Of a stretch of 64,000 bases of DNA, positions 42,674 through 51,563 are shown in pieces. The notes under the pieces are model-generated. The model saw only the letters and a list, made by a program, of their open reading frames with translations, ran no database searches and was not told the DNA's origin. Made by a program: the position numbers and the translations under genes. Positions within the stretch are counted from its first letter, which is position 1. Each line of letters opens with the position of its first letter. The stretch is from Endozoicomonas elysicola (GTDB taxonomy: Bacteria; Pseudomonadota; Gammaproteobacteria; Pseudomonadales; Endozoicomonadaceae). The stretch covers positions 2,026,368 to 2,090,367 of the forward strand of contig NZ_JOJP01000001.1 in NCBI RefSeq assembly GCF_000710775.1, read 5' to 3'.

Positions 42674-43255
42674 GGTTCTGTTGACTATTGCAGGCACCAG
42701 CATGGTTTCCAGGAATTGCCTCAGGGCTTTTTCATCATTAATGAACTGCGCTGGAAACGTCATAAGAGAGAGTGTTACCCGGCAAATCAACTCAGTGGCC
42801 ATCTCAAGGGTTACATCGGGGCGGATGTTGCTTTTATCTTGCTCACGCTGAAAAAATGGCTCGATTATCTTTATTGTCATTGGTCGGAACATGTCCGGTG
42901 TCAGCCTGAGTTTGCTGTTTACATCGGACTGTTGGTTCTCAAAAAGGAGTTGAAAGACCGGACGATTTGATCTGCCACGCATAAAGAAAAGAATACTGTC
43001 TACCAGTGTGCTGGCCAGGTTGTTGTGGTAACGCATGGCCTGCTCACATTCCGTTAGACGCTCACCAGCATCTCGAATGAGTACCTGGTGTAACAGGTCG
43101 TCACCGTTTTTTATATATCGGTAGAGAGTCGTCCGACTGACATTACCCTTTCTGGCAACATCATCCAGTGTCGTTCGGTTAATCCCCTTTGCAAGATAGC
43201 AGGCCATGGCACTATCCAGTATATGGTGAAAGGTTTGCTGCGCCTTTGGGCTCAT
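42671..43255 (-). CDS. TetR/AcrR family transcriptional regulator
   Basis: A 194-residue repressor-type protein. The DNA-binding helix-turn-helix is at about 18-50: INRTTLDDVARKGNVSRTTL then YRYI. The C-terminal ligand domain is not related to a subtype I can name. Its last codons (GTC AAC AGA ACC TAG) are themselves a family A repeat end, adjoining the MITE at 42673, so the natural C-terminus may have been altered. Target genes are not evident; DUF4345 and the secreted protein are nearest. Confidence 0.88.
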   Translation of the reverse strand: MSPKAQQTFHHILDSAMACYLAKGINRTTLDDVARKGNVSRTTLYRYIKNGDDLLHQVLIRDAGERLTECEQAMRYHNNLASTLVDSILFFMRGRSNRPVFQLLFENQQSDVNSKLRLTPDMFRPMTIKIIEPFFQREQDKSNIRPDVTLEMATELICRVTLSLMTFPAQFINDEKALRQFLETMLVPAIVNRT

Positions 43256-43405
43256 TATTGGCTGGAACTCTAACTATCAGGTAATGCAGATAGTGTATTT
43301 TCTATTTATTGTTTCTATATCCTCCAAAGATATTACAAACTTTCTTTTTTTGTAATATTTTTGGGAAGGTTGAATAGGGGAGTCGCAATATTGGGAAAGA
43401 GGAAA

Positions 43406-43433
43406 GAGCTTATTGGCAAACAACAAGCTCTAA
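43406..43433 (-). terminator. Possible terminator after DUF4250 gene
   Basis: On the minus strand AGAGCTT and AAGCTCT flank a 14-base loop and are followed by TTCCTCTTT, just after the DUF4250 stop. The T-run is broken, so confidence is modest. Confidence 0.45.
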
Positions 43434-43443
43434 AGAGCATCTG

Positions 43444-43638
43444 TTAGTCTTGAACAAACTGATTATTGAGCGGCTGATAGTGAAAACGGATTTTATGAAG
43501 CTGGCTCTCGATTTCCTGTTTGCTCATGTCCATCTCATCGGCCAGCTGATCCAGCGAGTTGCAGGTAAGCCTTAGCTTTTCGTTGACGATACCCAGAAGG
43601 ATAAAAGGGTTGAGATGCTCGGGGTGTTCGAGTTCCAT
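43444..43638 (-). CDS. DUF4250 domain protein, intact copy
   Basis: A 64-residue protein. HLNPFILLGIVNEKLRLTCN and LADEMDMSKQEIESQLHKI match DUF4250 (NPF-LL-IVN-KLR pattern with a helix-turn-helix-like middle). GGAGA precedes the start. The family's function is unknown. A degenerate duplicate lies about 4 kb away on the same strand. Confidence 0.8.
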   Translation of the reverse strand: MELEHPEHLNPFILLGIVNEKLRLTCNSLDQLADEMDMSKQEIESQLHKIRFHYQPLNNQFVQD

Positions 43639-43668
43639 GGTGACTCTCCGTTCAAGTCAGCTGTTGAT

Positions 43669-43713
43669 AAAAAATATCACCCTCTTCATTGCCCAACGAG
43701 GGTGGTATTTTTA
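43669..43713 (-). terminator. Terminator after trhO
   Basis: AAAAATACCACCCTC and GAGGGTGATATTTTT pair with one mismatch on the minus strand around a 13-base loop, ending in T6. It sits 31 bases after the trhO stop. Confidence 0.85.
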
Positions 43714-43743
43714 GTTCGTGGCTGCCCTTAAACCATAGCTTAG

Positions 43744-44772
43744 CTAGTCAGTTTTGCCTGCCTGGGTTTTCAGCTGCTGTTGCCGGCGTTCGTCTTCCTT
43801 TACCTGACGACGGTGAACAACGGTTTCGGCAACCTCTTCCCCCATATGGGCTTCACCTCGAGATCTGGCCAACTGCATCTGCTTTTCACGCTCCATAAAC
43901 CGCGCTTTCTGCTTTTCGGTCAGCCTGTCAAAACAGTGTGGGCAGCTGACCCCCTGTTGAAACTTTTCACTTTGTTTATCTGCTTCAGTAATCGGCAGGC
44001 GACAGGCGTTGCACTGGTCGTAGGAACCCGGCTCAAGGTCATGGTTAACTGTCACCCGGTCATCAAAGACAAAGCATTCGCCTTCCCAGAGTGACTCCGC
44101 CTTCGGTACTTCTTCCAGGTATTTCAGGATGCCGCCTTTCAGGTGGTAAACCTCTTCAAAGCCTTTTTCCTTGAGCAGGGCAGTGGACTTCTCGCAGCGT
44201 ATGCCGCCAGTGCAGAACATGGCCACTTTTTTATGAGCCCCGGGATTCAGATTGGTGTCAACGTATTCCGGAAACTGCCGGAAAGCCTCCGTTTTTGGGT
44301 TGATGGCGTGCTTGAAGGTCCCGACCTGTATTTCGTAATCGTTCCGGGTATCCACAACAATGACATCCGGATCACTGATCAGGCTATTCCAGTCTTTGGG
44401 GTCGACATAGGTCCCCACGACTTGCTTAGGATCGATGCCTTCTACTCCCATGGTGACAATCTCATTCTTGAGTTTGACCTTGGTTCTTTTGAAAGGCATC
44501 GATGCGCTCAGGGATTCTTTGAATTCAATGGGGTTCAGGCGGGTATCCTGATTAAGCCAGGCCAGCAGTGCATCAATGCCTTCCCGGGTACTGGCTACGG
44601 TGCCGTTAATGCCTTCCTGAGCCAGCAGCAGCGTTCCTCTGACATGGTTTGCTTCCATGGTTCTGAGCAGGGGTTCCCGCAGGCTGGTGAAATTCTTCAG
44701 GGTAACGAATTTATAGAGGGCACAGACCACAATGTGGGCGTCTGTTTGAGCATCTTTTGGAGAGTGAGTCAT
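43744..44772 (-). CDS. trhO: tRNA uridine(34) hydroxylase TrhO (rhodanese family)
   Basis: A 342-residue enzyme that hydroxylates U34 at the tRNA wobble position (5-hydroxyuridine). It has the acylphosphatase-like N-terminal domain (YKFVTL, then [13 protein letters not shown]) and a rhodanese domain with the active Cys in [11 protein letters not shown] (C187 and C193). A C-terminal metal-ribbon-like region ([13 protein letters not shown]) and a basic tail follow. This was formerly YceA. It is divergent from nfsA. Confidence 0.95.
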   Translation of the reverse strand: MTHSPKDAQTDAHIVVCALYKFVTLKNFTSLREPLLRTMEANHVRGTLLLAQEGINGTVASTREGIDALLAWLNQDTRLNPIEFKESLSASMPFKRTKVKLKNEIVTMGVEGIDPKQVVGTYVDPKDWNSLISDPDVIVVDTRNDYEIQVGTFKHAINPKTEAFRQFPEYVDTNLNPGAHKKVAMFCTGGIRCEKSTALLKEKGFEEVYHLKGGILKYLEEVPKAESLWEGECFVFDDRVTVNHDLEPGSYDQCNACRLPITEADKQSEKFQQGVSCPHCFDRLTEKQKARFMEREKQMQLARSRGEAHMGEEVAETVVHRRQVKEDERRQQQLKTQAGKTD

Positions 44773-44914
44773 TGTCTTTATTGTCCTTTAATCAGCGATC
44801 CGGAGCGTAAATCCAGAGCCAGGCTGGGAAGTCTAGCAGAGGCTTAAAGCCTTGAAAAATCGAGCCACTGCTATGATATTGCAGAATAATAATGACCGGA
44901 TGAAGAATAACACC

Positions 44915-45652
44915 ATGACTCAACCCGTACTTGAACTGCTCCGATCACACCGCTCCATTCGCAAATTTACTGAGCAGCCGGTTGAAGAGAGTTTGTTAAG
45001 AGACTTAATTACCGCAGGGCAGAGCGCTGCCACATCCAGTAACCTGCAGGGCGTCAGTGTCATTCGGGTTCGAAATCCTGAAACCCGCAGAGCAATGGCT
45101 GAGCTGGCGGGTGGGCAGGCCTATGTGGAGGAAGCTGCCGAGTTTCTGGTGTTCTGTGCCGACCTGAACCGATCTGGCTGGTGCTGTGAACAGTCGGGCA
45201 AAACCATGGCAGACGGTATGACCGAGCATTTTATTATTGCCACGGTTGACGTTGCGCTGTTTGCCCAGAACGTTGTAGTTGCTGCTGAGTCAGAAGGGCT
45301 GGGTATCTGTTATATCGGAGCCCTGCGCAATGACCCGCAACAGGTCAGCGATTTGCTGGCATTGCCGGACAATGTCTATCCCGTCTTTGGGCTCTGCCTG
45401 GGTTACCCGGATCAGGATCCGGAGTGTAAGCCAAGGCTGCCGTTGGATGCGATACTGATGGAGGAGCATTACCAGCCGGTCAATGCTGAGCGAATGGCTG
45501 AATACGATGAGACCATGAGAACTTATTACCAGCGGCGAACCGGAGGTAAGCTGGATCGGGTCTGGTCCCAGGAGATGTCAGCCTTGCTGGGTAAAGAATC
45601 CCGACCTCATATGAGAGAGTTTCTGGAGAAAAAAGGGTTTAAGATGCGTTGA
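44915..45652 (+). CDS. nfsA: Oxygen-insensitive NADPH nitroreductase
   Basis: A 245-residue flavoprotein of the NfsA group. HRSIRKFTEQPVEE at the N-terminus, AATSSNLQGVSVIRV, LGICYIGALRNDP and LFGLCLGYP-like VFGLCLGYPDQDPECKPRLP are the family hallmarks. ATG 44915 gives the usual N-terminus; the frame is open to 44852 with in-frame ATGs in between. It reduces nitro compounds and quinones using NADPH. It is a second nitroreductase in the window, distinct from the NfsB-like gene at 27.6 kb. Confidence 0.9.
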   Translation: MTQPVLELLRSHRSIRKFTEQPVEESLLRDLITAGQSAATSSNLQGVSVIRVRNPETRRAMAELAGGQAYVEEAAEFLVFCADLNRSGWCCEQSGKTMADGMTEHFIIATVDVALFAQNVVVAAESEGLGICYIGALRNDPQQVSDLLALPDNVYPVFGLCLGYPDQDPECKPRLPLDAILMEEHYQPVNAERMAEYDETMRTYYQRRTGGKLDRVWSQEMSALLGKESRPHMREFLEKKGFKMR

Positions 45653-45998
45653 CCTCGAACAGTCAGCACAGGTAGGTATATGCTACATCCCCGGGTGAGC
45701 CAATTCGCAATGGTTTACCCATACCGGTAGCGATAGACTGCGCGTCTTTTTTAATCGCTGCCGGCTATTCCAACATGTTCTCTCAATCCATCCGGGCTCA
45801 GCTCTGTCGTATGACATTGCTGCTGGCCGTAACCCTGCTTGTGGTTCATAACACGCCCGGCCTGATTGATCTGCTGGCAGGTCAGGCTGCTTCTTCTGGC
45901 TGTCATCAGCACTCAGATACCTCATCCAACCCTTAAACTGACTGTCAGGGATTCTTACGCATTGCTGGATTCCCTTACTACTGAATATTGAGACCTTT
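45653..45998. other. Gap with a small ORF
   Basis: About 345 bases between nfsA and the MFS transporter gene. It contains the 53-residue ORF listed separately; otherwise I see no terminator or promoter that can be defined. Confidence 0.4.
45775..45936 (+). CDS. Possible small membrane protein (53 aa)
   Basis: An ORF of 53 residues with one hydrophobic helix (LLLAVTLLVVHNTPGLIDLL), a basic N-terminal part and a polar tail with Cys and His (SGCHQHSDTSS). It fits the gap before the MFS gene. No ribosome site is clear, so it may not be expressed. Confidence 0.3.
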   Translation: MFSQSIRAQLCRMTLLLAVTLLVVHNTPGLIDLLAGQAASSGCHQHSDTSSNP

Positions 45999-47204
45999 AT
46001 GAGTATTTTCCGGTTTCCCCTACTAGTATGGCTGGGTATAGGGATTCTGATTATCTGCCTTGGCATACGTCAGTCGTTTGGTATTTTCATGCTGCCGGTT
46101 TCAGAGCATTTTGGTACCGGCCGGGAATTTTTCAGTTTTGCCATTGCATTGCAAAATCTGATGTTCGGCTTGTTTCAACCTTTTGTTGGTATGGCGGCGG
46201 ATCGCTTTGGTACTAAAAGAGTGGTTTTCCTGGGTGCGATTGCCTATGCGCTTGGACTTTATCTGACGTCTATTGCAACGGCTCCGGGCATTCTTTACCT
46301 CTCCCTGGGGACACTGGTTGGCCTTGGGCTGAGTGCCACCAGTTATGTGATTGTGCTGGGTGCCGTTGCCAAGGTGGTTCCGGCAGAACACTCGGCCAAG
46401 GCATTTGGTTTGACGACGGCAGCAGGTTCGTTCGGTATGTTTGCCATGATACCGGGTGCCCAGTACCTGCTGAGTGAATTTGGCTGGCAGCAGGCGCTGG
46501 CGGTGTTTGCAGCACTTTGCTCAATCATGGTGGCTTTTGCCCTGTTTATGAATACGGCAAGAGGGCAGCAGACGTCGACTCAATCAGCACAGCCTGAGCA
46601 AACGCTGAAGCAGGCACTGAAAGAAGCGTTTGCCCACAGAGGCTACTGGCTGATACATGCCGGCTTCTTTGTCTGTGGTTTCCATGTGATGTTTATTGCC
46701 ACACATCTGCCCAGCTATCTGGCCGACAAACACCTGCCGGCTTCCAGTGCCGCCATGGCGCTGGCTTATGTTGGCATCTTCAATATTTTCGGTTCTTACT
46801 TCTGGGGTGTGATGGGTGATCGTTTCAGTAAACGACATGTGATGTCAGCACTGTATCTGATGCGTACGCTGGTGATTGGAGCCTTTGTTGTTCTGCCGGT
46901 AACGGTGGATACCGCCGCTATATTTGGTGCAGCGATTGGCTTCTGCTGGTTGGGCACGGTGCCACTGACCTCCGGGCTGGTTCGACAGATCTTTGGTTCC
47001 CGCTATATGTCGACATTGTATGGGCTGGTATTCTTTACCCATCAGGTGGGCAGTTTCCTGGGCGCCTGGGCTGGTGGAAGAATCTACGACTTTACCGGCT
47101 CCTATGAACCAATCTGGTGGTCTACAGTGGCGCTCGCCTTTCTGGCAGCACTGATTCATTTGCCGATAGATGACAGACCTGTGGTTCGACTGGCAACCGC
47201 ATAA
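45999..47204 (+). CDS. MFS transporter, monocarboxylate-type
   Basis: A 401-residue, 12-helix carrier. The loop 2-3 motif GMAADRFGTKRVVF and its second-half partner GVMGDRFSKRHVM are conserved, as is QSFGIFMLPVSEHFG at the N-terminus, common in the OFA/monocarboxylate group. Substrate is unknown. A hairpin closes the gene about 15 bases downstream. Confidence 0.85.
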   Translation: MSIFRFPLLVWLGIGILIICLGIRQSFGIFMLPVSEHFGTGREFFSFAIALQNLMFGLFQPFVGMAADRFGTKRVVFLGAIAYALGLYLTSIATAPGILYLSLGTLVGLGLSATSYVIVLGAVAKVVPAEHSAKAFGLTTAAGSFGMFAMIPGAQYLLSEFGWQQALAVFAALCSIMVAFALFMNTARGQQTSTQSAQPEQTLKQALKEAFAHRGYWLIHAGFFVCGFHVMFIATHLPSYLADKHLPASSAAMALAYVGIFNIFGSYFWGVMGDRFSKRHVMSALYLMRTLVIGAFVVLPVTVDTAAIFGAAIGFCWLGTVPLTSGLVRQIFGSRYMSTLYGLVFFTHQVGSFLGAWAGGRIYDFTGSYEPIWWSTVALAFLAALIHLPIDDRPVVRLATA

Positions 47205-47219
47205 TAACTCATGCCTGTG

Positions 47220-47250
47220 AACCTATCGGCCCAGCCGATAGGTTCTATCA
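47220..47250 (+). terminator. Hairpin after MFS gene
   Basis: AACCTATCGGC and GCCGATAGGTT form a perfect 11-bp stem with a CCA loop, followed by CTATCA. Strong stem, weak T-tract. Confidence 0.6.
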
Positions 47251-47331
47251 AATCTTCACAAGAAATATCGTCAATAATCCCTTCCGACTTTTCCAATAAA
47301 GCTGAATAACAACGTGGTATCGGGGGATTCT

Positions 47332-48672
47332 ATGTTAACTGAGCCAATGCAGGCAGACATCGCCATCACACAGGCTTATGTCCTGCCCATGAACGGACAG
47401 CAGCCGATCCAGAATGGAACGGTATTAATAAACGGTCAGAAAATTTCCGCCATTGGCGCTTCCGAGACACTGGGCAACTGGCAGGCCAACCGGGTCATTG
47501 ATGTGGCCGGTAACGTGGTGATGCCCGGGTTTGTGAACTGTCATACCCACATCGCCTCTAATATCCTGCTCCGCGGCTTGAATGAAGATGCCAAGCTGTT
47601 TGAATGGCTTCAGTTTATGTGGAAGATGAAAAAGAATTTTGATCCGGAAATTCTTTACTGGGCGAGCCTGGCGGGACTGATTGAGATGACCCGTTCCGGG
47701 ATGACCTGTTTTAATGAACACTTTGATGCCTATATTGTTGAGCCTCAGATTGAGGCCCTAAAGACACTGCCACTGAGAGCAACCCTTGGCTATGGATTTG
47801 CCGACAGGGGCCTGTACAGTGACATCACGGAAAGCTCCTGGAAGATACTGGATACTTTTGCCGAAAAGGTTGAGTTGCATCACCGCTCCCAGGATGGACG
47901 GCTGGAGCTGGCGCTATCCCCGCATGCCACCTACTCCTGCACCGAGAAGATGTGGCGTCTGAACCGGAAAGTGGCTGATGAGTTGAATGTTCCAATTCAT
48001 ACTCATCTGGCTGAAGGGGTTCAGGAGCTGAAGTTTGTCGGAGAAAATTACGGCACAACGCCTACCCAGTGGCTTGCATCGCTTGGCGTTCTGGGTCCTG
48101 ATGTGACCCTGGCGCATTGCACAAAACTCAATGCCGAGGATATACGGCTGCTGGCTGATACTGGCGCGCATGTCGCTCACTGCCCGATCAGCAATGCCAA
48201 ACTCTGTTCAGGAAATATGCCCATCAGGGAGATGCTGGAAGCCGGTGTCCAGATTGGCCTGGCGACCGATGGTCCTGCCAGCCATAACACGCTGGATATG
48301 TTCCAGGAAATGAAGTTCGCGGCCATTATTCATAAAAATAACAACACCAACCCAGAGTTACTGCCACTGCAGCAGATGCTGGAAATGGCGACCTGTCAGT
48401 CTGCCATTGCCATGAATCGAAATGAGACCGGCTATCTGGCCGAAGGTCAGGCGGCAGATATGATTGTGGTGGATATTCATCGCCCACATACCACCCCGGT
48501 CTACAACCCGGAAGCTGCCCTTGTCTATTCCAGCCGTGCAGATGACGTCGTGCACACCATCGTTGATGGCCAGATCCTGATGGAAAATAAACAGGTCGTC
48601 GGGATCAATGAGCAGGAGGTAATGACTGAGCTGAGAAAGCGTGCACTGGCACTGAAAGCCCGAAGCCTTTAG
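47332..48672 (+). CDS. Amidohydrolase, TRZ/ATZ family (MTA/SAH deaminase-like)
   Basis: A 446-residue metallo-dependent hydrolase. Start ATG 47332 follows GGGGGA; an in-frame GTG at 47314 is less likely. Metal ligands are H71 and H73 in NCHTHIAS, the His in IHTHLAEG and LAHCT, and the Asp in ATDGPASHN. It matches enzymes deaminating 5'-methylthioadenosine or S-adenosylhomocysteine, and more distantly chlorohydrolases and guanine deaminase. The adjacent NCS2 permease and a nearby MTA/SAH nucleosidase support an adenosine-derivative or purine role. The stop TAG joins a family B repeat. Confidence 0.85.
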   Translation: MLTEPMQADIAITQAYVLPMNGQQPIQNGTVLINGQKISAIGASETLGNWQANRVIDVAGNVVMPGFVNCHTHIASNILLRGLNEDAKLFEWLQFMWKMKKNFDPEILYWASLAGLIEMTRSGMTCFNEHFDAYIVEPQIEALKTLPLRATLGYGFADRGLYSDITESSWKILDTFAEKVELHHRSQDGRLELALSPHATYSCTEKMWRLNRKVADELNVPIHTHLAEGVQELKFVGENYGTTPTQWLASLGVLGPDVTLAHCTKLNAEDIRLLADTGAHVAHCPISNAKLCSGNMPIREMLEAGVQIGLATDGPASHNTLDMFQEMKFAAIIHKNNNTNPELLPLQQMLEMATCQSAIAMNRNETGYLAEGQAADMIVVDIHRPHTTPVYNPEAALVYSSRADDVVHTIVDGQILMENKQVVGINEQEVMTELRKRALALKARSL

Positions 48673-48823
48673 GAGGCCGTCCGAGAATAGCGCCCGTAGC
48701 GAGGATGGCAGAAAAAGGATTTTTTAGACCAATGTGCTGCCACCGCACGACTGCATGGATGCAGGAGCTAGAGCAACGCAGGAGCAGTTGCCGGTAGGGC
48801 AGTCTATCCTCGGTCAGCCTCCT
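48671..48823. repeat. Palindromic repeat (family B), longer copy
   Basis: Terminal arms AGGAGGCCGTCCGAGAATAG (48671-48690) and CTATCCTCGGTCAGCCTCCT (48804-48823) are inverted and agree at 17 of 20 bases. The inside contains a GC-rich stretch with GCAGGAGC repeated twice. There is no ORF. It begins within the stop codon of the amidohydrolase gene, as does the copy at 33844. Confidence 0.7.
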
Positions 48824-48916
48824 GGGTCTGAAGTGGTGATTGCATCCACTGGGGAAGTGTCTGGCTATTGCATCTCCAGTGGTGACGTATAAATACGCTC
48901 ATAAGAGAGAACAAGC

Positions 48917-50281
48917 ATGTTTAGACAGAGAGTGAGTAAGCAAGAGGCAGTACGCCCTGTAGAACAAATGCTACCCCCTGGCCCATCGACGGCACTGGCT
49001 ATCCAGCATTTGCTGGCTGCATATGCCAGTCTGGTGGTGACCCCCATGGTCATTGCCGGCGCACTGGGCTGGTCCTCCAGTGAGGTGGTCTTTATGATCA
49101 GTGCCTGTCTTGTAACCAGTGGTATCTGCACCATTATTCAATGCCTTGGTATTGGTGTTGCCAGAAACCATATTGGCATCCGTCTCCCGGTTGTTCAGGG
49201 TACCACGGTCGTCACTATTCCTGCCTTGATCATGATCGGCTCCAGTTATGGTTTTAATGCCATGTTCGGGGCAACCATTGCTGCAGGTGCCTTTACCTTT
49301 CTGATTGCGGGATACTGGAGCCAGTTATTGCGCTTCTTTCCTCCCGTGGTGACCGGCACACTGATCACGGTGCTTGGGGTATCCCTGTTGCCCATTGCCG
49401 CCATGTGGGTGGGAGGGGGAAAAGGTTCCGGTGCTCAGGAGGTTGCCATGGACGATTTTGTGCTGGCAGCATTCAGCATGATACTGGTTGCCACCATCAT
49501 GATGTGGGGCAAAGGTGCGTTGCCACGTGTTGCCATTCTGATCGGTGTGATTGCCGGCTCGATTCTGGCGTTTCTGATGAGAAAAATCAGCTTTGACGGC
49601 GTCGCCAGTGCAGAATGGTTTGGTATTGTGACCCCGTTTGCCCTTGGGTTACCGGAATTCAAGCTGGCCGCCATTATCAGTATGTTACTGGCAATGCTGG
49701 TGACCATGATTGAATCCACCGGGGGGTATATTGCCATTGGAGAAGTTTGCGAAAAACAGGTGGGACCTGAAAATATTGCAGCGGGCCTCAGGGCAGAAGG
49801 CCTTGGCACGATGCTTGGCGGGATTATGTGCTCCTTCCCCTACACGACCTATTCACAAAATACCGGGGTCTTGAGGGTTTCTGGTGTGCGCAGTCGCTGG
49901 GTGGTGGCATTATGCGGTGTTTTCCTGATTGTGCTGGGTATCTTTCCCAAGCTTTCTGCCCTGGCGGCCTGTGTCCCTCTGCCGGTGCTGGGAGGTGCAT
50001 CCATGGTATTGTTTGGCAGCATTGCCTGTACCGGTCTGAAAATCCTTGGTCAGGTGGATATGGACAATAAAAGCAACCTTCTGATTGTTTCTATCAGTCT
50101 GGGTTTGGCCATGCTCTCCATTACCAACCCGATTTTCTTTAACTTCCTGCCTGGCAGCTTACAAATGTTGCTGAACAACCCAATCACTCTGGCAGGTGTT
50201 TCGGCCTTGCTGCTGAACTACCTCTTTAATATTTTCCGACAGTCAGCGAATCACAGTGCGCCGTTAGTGGCTGATCTCTAA
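48917..50281 (+). CDS. Nucleobase:cation symporter-2 (xanthine/urate permease-like)
   Basis: A 454-residue, 14-helix NCS2 permease of the xanthine/urate branch rather than the UraA branch. Marks are IQHLLAAYASLVVTPMVIAG at the N-terminus, RLPVVQGTTVVTI and IESTGGYIAIGEVC around the substrate site, and the SQNTGVLRVSGV pair. Purine uptake fits the neighbouring deaminase. The gap upstream holds a family B repeat. Confidence 0.9.
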   Translation: MFRQRVSKQEAVRPVEQMLPPGPSTALAIQHLLAAYASLVVTPMVIAGALGWSSSEVVFMISACLVTSGICTIIQCLGIGVARNHIGIRLPVVQGTTVVTIPALIMIGSSYGFNAMFGATIAAGAFTFLIAGYWSQLLRFFPPVVTGTLITVLGVSLLPIAAMWVGGGKGSGAQEVAMDDFVLAAFSMILVATIMMWGKGALPRVAILIGVIAGSILAFLMRKISFDGVASAEWFGIVTPFALGLPEFKLAAIISMLLAMLVTMIESTGGYIAIGEVCEKQVGPENIAAGLRAEGLGTMLGGIMCSFPYTTYSQNTGVLRVSGVRSRWVVALCGVFLIVLGIFPKLSALAACVPLPVLGGASMVLFGSIACTGLKILGQVDMDNKSNLLIVSISLGLAMLSITNPIFFNFLPGSLQMLLNNPITLAGVSALLLNYLFNIFRQSANHSAPLVADL

Positions 50282-50590
50282 ACTGGGATATATTCCGGCT
50301 CAATCGCTGTCCCTTTTCCTCATGCGCTGTGCATGGGTAAAAGGGGCATTGCAGCAACTGACGTACGTCAGAGTAACGGTATTGATAACCCACTATTCTT
50401 GCCAGCCAGACCTTTAAAACCAATGTGCTGATATACCCGTCGCCTTTCAAGTTGCTACTTTGTTGGCTACGTTCGCTCATCCCGATCACTTACGGTTTGT
50501 GAGCTCACGGGGCCTCGCTTACTTGTCTGTCGGCGCGTAGCAACTTGAAATCCTTTGGGTATAGCCACTCCTAACGGCTGGGGAAAAGAA
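50282..50590. other. Gap between permease and LysR genes
   Basis: About 310 bases. It mainly contains the palindromic element at 50433-50562. No ORF is supported; the LysR frame is open into the repeat, but the start with a plausible site is at 50591. Confidence 0.45.
50433..50562. repeat. Palindromic repeat (family C)
   Basis: Inverted arms ATACCC...TTTCAAGTTGCTA (50433-50457) and TAGCAACTTGAAA...GGGTAT (50538-50562) agree at 20 of 25 bases and enclose about 80 bases without an ORF. The layout is MITE-like. Confidence 0.65.
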
Positions 50591-51484
50591 ATGGCATTGA
50601 CGCTGGATCAGCTGTTAATCATAAAAACAGCGGCAGAATGTGGCTCCTTTTCAGCGGCAGCCAGAAGGCTGGGAAAGGCCCAGTCAACCGTATCGTCGAC
50701 GATCTGCAATATTGAACGGGAAGCGGGGGTTGTTCTTTTTGAGCGGGGTAGTAAGTTTCTGGCTCTGACATCGGTTGGTCAGGACTTATTGAAGCACATC
50801 AACAATATCATCAGTCAGGCTAATAACCTTGAAGGCAAGTTAAATGCCTGTGCTGCAGAGATTGAAGATAACCTGTCCATTATTATTGATCCTGCAATCC
50901 CTTATACACTCGTTGCACCGACGGTTCGGGCATTCTGTGAGCAGTTTCCTTACGTAAACCTTCACATTGAAAGCATGAACCTGAATGATGCTTTGACCAG
51001 TCTCCACAATGGGAGGGTAAAGCTGGCTCTGTTGATTACGCTTCCGAATTATCCCACCGATATTGGTTTTTGTCGGCTGGGGACATTACAAATAGCGGAA
51101 GTTGCCCATATTCATCACCCACTGAGTCAACTGTCGTCAATCTCTTTTGCAGACTTAAGTAATTATCGTCAGCTGGTGTTCAGTCCCCACGGCGATAATC
51201 TGATTACCTCAGAATACCTTCGCTCTTCCCAGCGCATTTATATTGATAACTACACTACGTTGATCCAAATGACACTGGCGGGGTTTGGCTGGTCCATCCT
51301 GCCCAGGCCGATTGTTAATGACTATGTTGCCAGAGGGCAGATGGTAGAACTGCCATTGGAGTCTTACCCTTATACGAAATGGGAGGTGGGGGTAGACCTG
51401 TTATGGAACGTAAGAGCGCAGCTTGGACCTGCTGCTGTGTGGTTGAAAGAAATTTTTTCTACCCAATTTTTTCACACAAAGTGA
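50591..51484 (+). CDS. LysR family transcriptional regulator
   Basis: A 297-residue regulator. The winged helix is at about 5-60 (LLIIKTAAECGSFSAAARRL then GKAQSTVSSTICNIE), followed by a substrate-binding domain of the usual length. ATG 50591 is preferred; the open frame from 50555 is repeat-derived. It follows the purine permease and faces the MTA/SAH nucleosidase, so it may control this salvage cluster; the inducer is unknown. Confidence 0.88.
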   Translation: MALTLDQLLIIKTAAECGSFSAAARRLGKAQSTVSSTICNIEREAGVVLFERGSKFLALTSVGQDLLKHINNIISQANNLEGKLNACAAEIEDNLSIIIDPAIPYTLVAPTVRAFCEQFPYVNLHIESMNLNDALTSLHNGRVKLALLITLPNYPTDIGFCRLGTLQIAEVAHIHHPLSQLSSISFADLSNYRQLVFSPHGDNLITSEYLRSSQRIYIDNYTTLIQMTLAGFGWSILPRPIVNDYVARGQMVELPLESYPYTKWEVGVDLLWNVRAQLGPAAVWLKEIFSTQFFHTK

Positions 51485-51563
51485 AGAGAGTATTCAGTTA
51501 AGTTTCATTTTAAGGGGAGGATTTGATGCAGATGTTACTGCATCAAATCAGTTTTCCCCTGTA

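Noticed and set aside
47332..47350. Amidohydrolase start (ATGTTAACTGAGCC) as another family A repeat end
   Set aside because: Only about 12 of 16 bases agree and no TA-flanked partner is nearby, so chance is more likely.
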